Shown here: positions 51,121-58,131 of the stretch, one piece after another | Layout: every line of letters begins with the position of its first letter | Position numbering within the stretch: position 1 is the first letter of the stretch | Assembly: GCF_014651535.1 (NCBI RefSeq) | Contig: NZ_BMXB01000022.1 | Coordinates: forward strand, 1-58,131 | Reading direction: 5' to 3' | Origin: Salinimicrobium marinum | Lineage (GTDB): Bacteria > Bacteroidota > Bacteroidia > Flavobacteriales > Flavobacteriaceae | Length of the DNA: 58,131 nucleotides | The notes under the pieces: model-generated | The model's input: the letters and a program-made list of their open reading frames with translations, nothing else | The model's database searches: none | Told to the model about the DNA's origin: nothing | Translations under genes and position numbers: made by a program

Positions 51121-54100
51121 ATGAAACAAAACTACTTTCAGTCCTTATCGGTTACATTTACAAGCTCATTTTTCCTCCTATTAATTTTCATACTGGGAGG
51201 AATTCAACATACAGATGCACAGGTAAGAAAGAATTTCAATCAACGGACTTCGCAATATTCTTCCAACAAAAAAATTTACAATATCAATGGAGATTTCACC
51301 ATGATTGGGAATACCAACATGACGCTCGTGAATTATGGGGAGAATACCAACAATAGTAATAACCAGATGCAACATGTGGATGAAGATAACTCTACCTCCA
51401 CAACTAATTCATCTATGGCCGAACTTACATTTTCTTCTGAAAATGATGCCGATCCAGGATGTTCAAAAATTATATATGCCGGTTTATACTGGACAGGAAG
51501 AACAAAGAACAAGATAGAGGATTCCAATAAACAATCGGTTAAATTTAAAACTCCTAAAGGTTCTTATAAAACGATTACCGCAAATTCAGCAGACATTCTT
51601 TTTCCGGGAGATGATAACATGTATGCGGCCTATGCAGAAGTCACTGACGAGGTAAAAACCGGAGGAACAGGGGAATATTGGGTAGCAGACATAGAAGTTT
51701 CTACTGGAAACGGCGGAGTCACAGGTTTTTACGGAGGCTGGGGATTGGTGGTTATCTATGAAAATGAGATGATGAACCTAAGGGATGTAACTGTTTTTGA
51801 TGGATATGCCTATGTAGAAGGAAATAAAACCGCTTCATTTCAAATTCCGGTTTCAGGATTTAATACTGCCAAAGAAGGTCCGGTAAACATGAAACTGGGA
51901 ATGATGGCCGGGGAAGGCGACAAAGGTATTTCCGGAGATTATTTTCAAATTAGAAATCAGGATAATTCTTCATGGATTGATCTAAACCACAGTCAGAATT
52001 CCCAAAATAATTTTTTTAATTCCTCTATAAAGACAGAAGGTAAAAGGCTACCAAACCTTAAAAACAACACCGGCCTCGATATCAGCATGTTTAATATACC
52101 GAACCCAAACAATTCGGTAATTAAAAATAATCAGACGTCCGCCAGATTTAGGTATGGATCGACGCAGGATACGTATGTTATTTTCAACATGGTCATGTCG
52201 GTGGATGCCTATGCTCCCGAAGTTGAAGGAATAAGCTCCATTTTTAGTATTGGAAATGATCCTGTTTCTCAGCCGTATTCGGCATTACCAGGCAATGAAA
52301 TCACCTATAAAATAGACATAAAAAATAAAGGGACAGAACCTATAGAAAATGCAAAACTTGTAATTCCGGTTCCTTACAATGTAGAGTATATAACAAATTC
52401 CGCAGAAAAAAATATTTACTTCTCTCCTGCTCCTGCCCCGAATCAGATTACCTATGATCCTTCCCTTGGAGCTACAGGTTCCCTTGTCTGGAATATCGGA
52501 ACATTACCTGATTCTGATAATACTAATAATATCCTTGCCGATTTGCGGGTTAGTTTCAAAGTTACCGAAGATTGTACCATTTTAAAAAACTCCAGCTGTG
52601 GAGATGGTGCAAATATTTCCTTTAAAGGAAGCATCAGCGGAAAAGGGAAAATTAGTGGTACTGCTTTTCAAAATGTTGATCTCATACAGGGATATACTGA
52701 AGATGGTTTCTGCCAGGGACAACCTATTTCCGAAACTTTGGGTGTAGCCATAGACGCCGAAGATTTTATTGCAAAAAATTGTGGTAATACTCCAAATGAA
52801 AGGGAGTTTGTTTTCTGTAACATCGGAAATGGAATTCCGGTTTCCAGTATAAATTCTGCATTTCCTGCCGGAACACGATTTTATAATGAAAATCCAGTCA
52901 CTACAAGTTCTACGGAATACTCTGTTAACAATCCTTTCCCAAATTCTTCGGGACAGTTTTATGCAGTTTTACCGAGGTCTGAGAACTGTTTTATATCATT
53001 CAACATCGTTGTAAATGAGATAACTTCTGTTCCCAATGCACCAGATGTTGAGTACTGTGTAGGTGAAGAGGCCGCTGCCCTTAAGGCCACGCCTAGCCTT
53101 TCAAACTATTCGCTTTTCTATTATACTTCTGAAAATGGAACTCCTCAAACCTCTATTACTCCTTCTACTGAAGAAGCCGGGGAATTCACCTATTATGTTG
53201 CCGAAGGAGAGTCCTCAAGCTGTATAAGCCCTAACAAAACTTCCATTACCGTAACAGTTTTCTCAAAACCGGAAGTTACTTCACCGGAAAATATAGAAAT
53301 TGAAGGTTGTGGCACAGAGTTCAGCAGTTCCTCAGTTCCGGGCTTTTCAACTCAATTCACTACCATCACCAAAAATTCTTTCGAAAATCTGGGAGGTACG
53401 ATTGCCTCGGAAAAGGATATTCAAAAAATCCAATATCGGGACAAACTTGATCAGACCTTTCCTGCTGTAATCACCAGAACTTTCAGAATAGCTTCTGAAT
53501 GTGGTAGTGTTGATGTACAACAGGTAATCAAAGTAAAAGATGTCACCTCTCCTGAGGACATTTCTTTAGAAGAAATCACGGCACAATGTGCGGCGGAAGT
53601 TGCAGCGCCTTTAACCATAGATAATTGTGACGGAGAAATTACAGCGACCACTACTGATGCTGTTTCTTTTACAGAACAAGGTAATTATTTTATTACCTGG
53701 ACCTTTACCGACAAGAGCGGAAACCAAACCACCGCGGTTCAAAAAGTAATTATTAAAGACACTGTCGTTCCTGAAATTACTTGTCCAAATGACATTTCTG
53801 AGACCGTAGGAGAAAATGGAACTACAGCCGTGGTTACATACGACGCTCCTGTTGCTTCCGATAATTGTGAGTTCACAGTTGAACAAACTGCCGGACTTGC
53901 TTCAGGTTCTGAGTTCCCATTAGGAACCACTACTAACACTTTTGTAGTGACCGATGCTGCAGCAAACACTGCTACCTGTAGCTTTGATGTGACCATCACC
54001 GATGATGAAGATCCAACTATAACTTGTCCTGAGAACATTGACGTAAATGTTGATGCTGGAATCTGCGGCGCTGTTGTAGAATTCACAACTCCGGAAGGTG

Positions 54101-57100
54101 CTGACAATTCAGATGATGTAACTGTAACTCAAATTGCAGGTCCGGTGTCAGGAGAAGTTTTCCCTGTGGGAACTACGACTGTAACTTTCCAGGCGGAAGA
54201 CGCTTCAGGTAACACTGCAACTTGTAGCTATACCGTAACTGTAAACGACAATGAAGCTCCGGAAATTACTTCAGGTGCTAACATCACTCAGAATGTAGAT
54301 GTAGATTCATGTTCTGCAACTGTGGAATACGAACTACCAACGGCAACCGATAATTGTGAAGGGGTTGAAGTAATTTTAACTGAAGGATTTACTTCAGGAG
54401 AAGTTTTCCCACTGGGAGAAACTACTGTGACTTACACAGCGACTGATGCTGCCGGAAATACTGTAACTACTACTTTCACTGTAACTGTGGTTGATAATAT
54501 CGCTCCGGAAATCTCTTGTCCAAATGATATTTCTCAGCCTGTTAGTGAAAATGGAACTACTGCAACCGTCACTTACGAAGTAGTAGCTGCAGACAATTGC
54601 GAGTTTACTGTTGAACAAACTGCCGGACTTGCTTCAGGATCTGAATTCCCATTGGGAACTACTACCAATACTTTTGTAGTAACCGATACTGCCGGAAACA
54701 CTGCTACCTGTAGCTTTGATGTGACCATCACCGATGATGAAGATCCAACATTAACTTGTCCTGAAAACATTGACGTAAATGTTGATGCCGGAATCTGTGG
54801 CGCGGTGGTAGAATTTACAACTCCGGAAGGTTTTGATAACTCAGGGGACGTAACTTTAACCCAGATTGCCGGTCCGGAATCAGGTGAAGTTTTCCCAGTG
54901 GGAGTTACGACTGTGACTTTCCAGGTGGAAGACACTGCCGGAAACACTGCAACCTGTAGCTTTGAAGTAACTGTAAATGACAATGAAGCTCCTGAAATTA
55001 CTTCAGTGGCCAATATCACGCAGAATGTGGATGTCGATTCTTGTTCTGCAACTGTGGAATACGAACTACCGACTGCCACCGATAATTGTGAAGGAGTTGA
55101 AGTTACTTTAACTGAAGGCTTAACTTCAGGAGAAGTTTTCCCACTTGGGGAAACCACTGTGACTTATACTGCTACCGATGCTGCAGGAAATACTGTAACT
55201 ACTACTTTCACCGTGACTGTGGTTGACAACATTGATCCAACCATCGTTTGTCCTGGTGATATTTCTCAGCCTGTTGGAGAGAATGGAACATCTGCCATCG
55301 TAACTTACGAGCTAACCGCTCAAGACAATTGCGAGTTCACTGTTGAACAAACTGAAGGTTTAGCTTCAGGATCTGAATTCCCATTAGGAACCACTACCAA
55401 CACATTTGTAGTGACCGATGCTGCCGGAAACACTGCTACCTGTAGCTTTGATGTAATCATCACCGATGATGAAGATCCAACCATCACCTGCCCTGCTCCA
55501 ATCAACGTTAATGTCGATGCAGGAATTTGTGGTGCTGTTGTGGAGTTTGATACTCCCAAAGGTTTTGATAATTCAGGTGACGTAACTGTAACCCTGATCG
55601 CAGGTTCGGTGTCAGGGGAAGTTTTCCCTGTCGGAACTACTACTGTAACTTTCCAGGTGGAAGATGCTTCCGGAAATACTGTAACCTGTAGCTTTGATGT
55701 AAAAGTAACTGATAATGAGGATCCTGAAATCACTTCAGTTTCAAACATTACTCAAAATGTAGATGTGGATTCATGTTCTGCAACTGTGGAATATGAACTG
55801 CCAACTGCAACCGATAATTGTGAAGGGGTTGAAGTAATTTTAACTGAAGGCTTAGCTTCAGGAAGTGAATTCCCACTTGGTGAAACCACAGTGACCTACA
55901 TTGCAACCGATGCTGCAGGAAACGAAGTAACTACTACTTTCACTGTAACTGTAGTTGATAATATTGCTCCGGAAATTGTTTGTCCAAATGACATTTTTGA
56001 CACTGTAGTTTCCGGTGGAACCACTGCAGTTGTAAATTACGAGGCTCCTGTAGCTTCTGATAACTGCGAGTTCACCGTTGAACAAACTGCCGGACTTCCT
56101 TCAGGAAGTGAATTCCCATTGGGAACTACTACTAATACTTTCGTGGTGACCGATCCTGCTGGAAACACTGCTACCTGTAGCTTTGATGTAACCATCACCG
56201 ATGATGAAGATCCAACTATAACCTGCCCTGCTCCTATTAATCTAAATGTTGATGCAGGAATCTGCGGCGCAGTTGTAGAATTTACAACTCCAGAAGGTGA
56301 TGACAATTCAGGAGATGTAACTGTAACGCAAATTGCCGGTCCGGTTTCAGGTGAAGTTTTCCCTGTGGGAGTTACGACTGTGACTTTCCAGGTGGAAGAC
56401 ACTGCCGGAAACACTGTAACCTGTAGCTTTGATGTAACAGTAACTGATAATGAGGATCCTGAAATCACTTCAGTTTCAAACATTACTCAAAATGTAGATG
56501 TGGATTCATGTTCTGCAACTGTGGAATATGAACTACCAACTGCCACTGATAATTGTGAAGGGGTTGAAGTAATTTTAACTGAAGGCTTAACTTCAGGAGA
56601 AGTTTTCCCACTTGGGGAAACCACTGTGACTTATACTGCTACCGATGCTGCAGGAAATACTGTAACTACTACTTTCACTGTGACTGTGGTTGACAACATT
56701 GATCCAACCATCGTTTGTCCTGGTGATATTTCTAAGCCAGTTAGTGAGAATAGAACTTCTGCAACAGTAACTTACGAAGTAGTAGCTGCAGACAATTGTA
56801 CTTATACTCTTGAACAAACTGCCGGACTTCCTTCAGGATCTGAATTCCCATTGGGAACTACTACAAACACCTTTGTTGTGACTGATGATGCCGGAAACAG
56901 CGCTACCTGTAGCTTTGACGTAATCATCAACGATAATGAAGATCCAACGATTTCATGTCCTGAGAACATTGACGTAAACGTTGATGCAGAAACATGCGGC
57001 GCGGTTGTGGAATTCACAACTCCGGAAGGTTTTGATAACTCAGGTTATGTAACTGTAACTCAAATTGCCGGTCCGGTGTCAGGAGAAGTTTTCCCTGTGG

Positions 57101-58131
57101 GAACTACTACTGTGACTTTCCAGGTGGAAGATGCTTCAGGAAACACTGCAACCTGTAGCTTTACCGTGACTGTAAATGATAATGAAGCTCCTGAGATAAC
57201 TTCAGTGGCCAATATCACTCAGAATGTAGATGTAGATTCATGTTCTGCAACTGTGGAATATGAACTACCAACTGCCACTGATAATTGTGATGGTGTAACT
57301 GTGACATTAACTGAAGGTTTAACTTCAGGAGAAGTTTTCCCGCTAGGAAAAACCACAGTGACTTACACTGCAACCGATGCTGAAGGAAACGAAGTAACTA
57401 CTACTTTCACGGTAACTGTAGTTGATAATATCGCTCCGGAAATTGTTTGTGTAAATGACATTTTTGACACTGTAGTTTCCGGTGGAACAACTGCAGTTGT
57501 AACTTACGATGCTCCTGTAGCTTCTGATAACTGCGAGTTCACTGTTGAACAAACTACCGGATTAGCTTCAGGAAGTGAATTCATATTAGGAACCACTACC
57601 AATACTTTCGTGGTAACTGATGCAGCCGGAAACACTGCTACCTGTAGCTTTGATGTGACTATCACGGATGATGAAGATCCAACGCTTGAGTGTCCTGCTC
57701 CAATCAACGTAAATGTTGATGCCGGAATCTGTGGCGCGGTGGTAGAATTCACCACTCCCGAAGGTTTTGATAACTCAGGGGACGTAACTGTAACCCAGAT
57801 TGCCGGTCCGGAATCAGGAGAAGTTTTCGAAGTGGGAACTACTACTGTTACTTTCAAGGTAGAAGATGCTTCAGGAAACACTGCAACCTGCAGCTTTACT
57901 GTAACCGTAAATGATAACGAAGCTCCTGAAATTACTTCAGTGGCCAATATTACTCAGAATGTGGATGTCGATTCTTGTTCTGCAACTGTGGAATACGAAC
58001 TACCAACTGCCACTGATAATTGTGATGGTGTAACTGTAGAAATGAATGAAGGTTTAGCTTCAGGAGAAGTTTTCCCACTGGGAGAAACTACCGTTACTTA
58101 CACAGCAACCGATGCTGCAGGAAATGAAGTA
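51121..58131 (+). CDS. Giant secreted HYR-repeat surface protein (partial, C-terminus outside window)
   Basis: The frame runs unbroken from ATG 51121 for 2337 codons to the window edge. Residues 1-34 are a signal peptide ending HTDAQ. About 60-370 is a beta-rich domain with KIIYAGLYWTG and WGLVVIYENEMMNLRDVTVFDG, typical of flavobacterial surface proteins. A DUF11-like domain lies near 395-490 (KGTEPIENAKLVIPVPYNVE in part, SLVWNIGTLP). Ig/PKD-like regions follow (about 640-880), and from codon 882 (53764) a long array of HYR modules. The missing end should hold a type IX secretion sorting or gliding-motility C-terminal domain. Likely role: adhesion or biofilm. No frameshift or stop is seen. 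Confidence 0.9.
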   Translation, partial: MKQNYFQSLSVTFTSSFFLLLIFILGGIQHTDAQVRKNFNQRTSQYSSNKKIYNINGDFTMIGNTNMTLVNYGENTNNSNNQMQHVDEDNSTSTTNSSMAELTFSSENDADPGCSKIIYAGLYWTGRTKNKIEDSNKQSVKFKTPKGSYKTITANSADILFPGDDNMYAAYAEVTDEVKTGGTGEYWVADIEVSTGNGGVTGFYGGWGLVVIYENEMMNLRDVTVFDGYAYVEGNKTASFQIPVSGFNTAKEGPVNMKLGMMAGEGDKGISGDYFQIRNQDNSSWIDLNHSQNSQNNFFNSSIKTEGKRLPNLKNNTGLDISMFNIPNPNNSVIKNNQTSARFRYGSTQDTYVIFNMVMSVDAYAPEVEGISSIFSIGNDPVSQPYSALPGNEITYKIDIKNKGTEPIENAKLVIPVPYNVEYITNSAEKNIYFSPAPAPNQITYDPSLGATGSLVWNIGTLPDSDNTNNILADLRVSFKVTEDCTILKNSSCGDGANISFKGSISGKGKISGTAFQNVDLIQGYTEDGFCQGQPISETLGVAIDAEDFIAKNCGNTPNEREFVFCNIGNGIPVSSINSAFPAGTRFYNENPVTTSSTEYSVNNPFPNSSGQFYAVLPRSENCFISFNIVVNEITSVPNAPDVEYCVGEEAAALKATPSLSNYSLFYYTSENGTPQTSITPSTEEAGEFTYYVAEGESSSCISPNKTSITVTVFSKPEVTSPENIEIEGCGTEFSSSSVPGFSTQFTTITKNSFENLGGTIASEKDIQKIQYRDKLDQTFPAVITRTFRIASECGSVDVQQVIKVKDVTSPEDISLEEITAQCAAEVAAPLTIDNCDGEITATTTDAVSFTEQGNYFITWTFTDKSGNQTTAVQKVIIKDTVVPEITCPNDISETVGENGTTAVVTYDAPVASDNCEFTVEQTAGLASGSEFPLGTTTNTFVVTDAAANTATCSFDVTITDDEDPTITCPENIDVNVDAGICGAVVEFTTPEGADNSDDVTVTQIAGPVSGEVFPVGTTTVTFQAEDASGNTATCSYTVTVNDNEAPEITSGANITQNVDVDSCSATVEYELPTATDNCEGVEVILTEGFTSGEVFPLGETTVTYTATDAAGNTVTTTFTVTVVDNIAPEISCPNDISQPVSENGTTATVTYEVVAADNCEFTVEQTAGLASGSEFPLGTTTNTFVVTDTAGNTATCSFDVTITDDEDPTLTCPENIDVNVDAGICGAVVEFTTPEGFDNSGDVTLTQIAGPESGEVFPVGVTTVTFQVEDTAGNTATCSFEVTVNDNEAPEITSVANITQNVDVDSCSATVEYELPTATDNCEGVEVTLTEGLTSGEVFPLGETTVTYTATDAAGNTVTTTFTVTVVDNIDPTIVCPGDISQPVGENGTSAIVTYELTAQDNCEFTVEQTEGLASGSEFPLGTTTNTFVVTDAAGNTATCSFDVIITDDEDPTITCPAPINVNVDAGICGAVVEFDTPKGFDNSGDVTVTLIAGSVSGEVFPVGTTTVTFQVEDASGNTVTCSFDVKVTDNEDPEITSVSNITQNVDVDSCSATVEYELPTATDNCEGVEVILTEGLASGSEFPLGETTVTYIATDAAGNEVTTTFTVTVVDNIAPEIVCPNDIFDTVVSGGTTAVVNYEAPVASDNCEFTVEQTAGLPSGSEFPLGTTTNTFVVTDPAGNTATCSFDVTITDDEDPTITCPAPINLNVDAGICGAVVEFTTPEGDDNSGDVTVTQIAGPVSGEVFPVGVTTVTFQVEDTAGNTVTCSFDVTVTDNEDPEITSVSNITQNVDVDSCSATVEYELPTATDNCEGVEVILTEGLTSGEVFPLGETTVTYTATDAAGNTVTTTFTVTVVDNIDPTIVCPGDISKPVSENRTSATVTYEVVAADNCTYTLEQTAGLPSGSEFPLGTTTNTFVVTDDAGNSATCSFDVIINDNEDPTISCPENIDVNVDAETCGAVVEFTTPEGFDNSGYVTVTQIAGPVSGEVFPVGTTTVTFQVEDASGNTATCSFTVTVNDNEAPEITSVANITQNVDVDSCSATVEYELPTATDNCDGVTVTLTEGLTSGEVFPLGKTTVTYTATDAEGNEVTTTFTVTVVDNIAPEIVCVNDIFDTVVSGGTTAVVTYDAPVASDNCEFTVEQTTGLASGSEFILGTTTNTFVVTDAAGNTATCSFDVTITDDEDPTLECPAPINVNVDAGICGAVVEFTTPEGFDNSGDVTVTQIAGPESGEVFEVGTTTVTFKVEDASGNTATCSFTVTVNDNEAPEITSVANITQNVDVDSCSATVEYELPTATDNCDGVTVEMNEGLASGEVFPLGETTVTYTATDAAGNEV
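53764..58131 (+). repeat. HYR super-repeat array with three-module units and a 1467-bp higher-order period
   Basis: Six units of 732-735 bp begin at 53764, 54499, 55231, 55963, 56698 and 57430; the last is cut by the window end. Each unit codes for three HYR modules. Type A has ...SDNCEFTVEQTAG, type B has ...VDAGICGAVVEFTTPEG, and type C has ...VDVDSCSATVEYELPTA. Units 3 and 5 open with DPTIVCPGDIS, and units 4 and 6 share NDIFDTVVSGGTTAVV, so a second period of 1467 bp (two units) is present. Copies are nearly identical at DNA level in places. Confidence 0.93.

Noticed and set aside
53451-57947. Antisense ORFs of 60-194 codons across the HYR array
   Set aside because: They recur with the repeat period, have Ser/Val-rich composition, and lie opposite a long, clean coding frame. 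They are shadows of repeated codons.
53764-58131. CRISPR-like array
   Set aside because: The repeats are hundreds of bases long, lie in one open reading frame and encode HYR modules; no short repeat-spacer pattern exists.

Overview
The window is a chromosomal segment of a Bacteroidota bacterium, almost certainly a Flavobacteriaceae member. The closest feel is the Gramella / Salinimicrobium / Salegentibacter group, but I cannot fix the genus from sequence alone. The evidence is moderate GC content, many promoters of the Bacteroidota type (TAnnTTTG at -7) and little sign of Shine-Dalgarno sequences. Lineage-typical genes point the same way: a TonB-dependent receptor with a CarboxypepD_reg-like N-terminus, DUF3822 next to rsmD, a fused ccsBA, DUF2911, a PIG-L / sodium-solute-symporter operon, and a giant HYR-repeat surface protein. 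I see no prophage, insertion sequence, CRISPR array, tRNA or rRNA gene.

Layout. 1-6.3 kb: tail of an unidentified gene, ybaB, threonine aldolase (-), a secreted zinc metalloprotease (-), then a 23-codon leader ORF followed by prfB, and an ArsC-like reductase. 6.4-9.7 kb: small secreted helical protein, TonB-type receptor, and a 57-aa membrane protein (-). 9.8-14.9 kb: fumC, a small SpoIIAA/STAS-like protein, and a leftward nnr-hutH pair. 15-21.3 kb: gcvT, a RmlD-like reductase, pterin dehydratase, yebC, a cation efflux protein, NYN-LOTUS protein, SRPBCC protein and pirin. 21.4-24.6 kb: ccsBA cytochrome c maturation fusion (-). 24.7-28.5 kb: DUF2520, kdsC, SMR transporter, UbiA prenyltransferase, maf, then mscS. 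28.5-33.9 kb: PIG-L deacetylase, a 50-aa membrane protein, a sodium/solute symporter and a Gfo/Idh/MocA oxidoreductase. 34-38 kb: a multi-PAS histidine kinase with its response regulator, and DUF2911 (-). 38.2-43.3 kb: kdsB (-), a RecD-like helicase (-), a membrane-anchored unknown protein, DUF3822, rsmD, a second SpoIIAA-like paralogue, and the RNase P RNA (-). 43.5-50.1 kb: dnaX-miaE, and a leftward pdxH-sixA-ppk-ppx operon. 50.1-58.1 kb: a 505-base gap, a small secreted unknown protein and the first 2337 codons of a giant secreted HYR protein that runs off the window.

Most genes are housekeeping. kdsB and kdsC serve Kdo/LPS synthesis, ppk and ppx handle polyphosphate, and ccsBA serves cytochrome c maturation. 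The two most unusual signals are these. (1) A promoter-proximal 23-codon ORF ends in Cys-Pro-Gly-Cys-Cys and UGA directly upstream of a prfB that lacks the classical +1 frameshift and itself ends in UAG; this arrangement could sense RF2 activity. (2) The giant HYR protein is built from a three-module super-repeat (732-735 bp) with a further 1467-bp higher-order period and complementary loss of cysteines among its modules.

All functional calls rest on motif recognition by eye. No database search was run.
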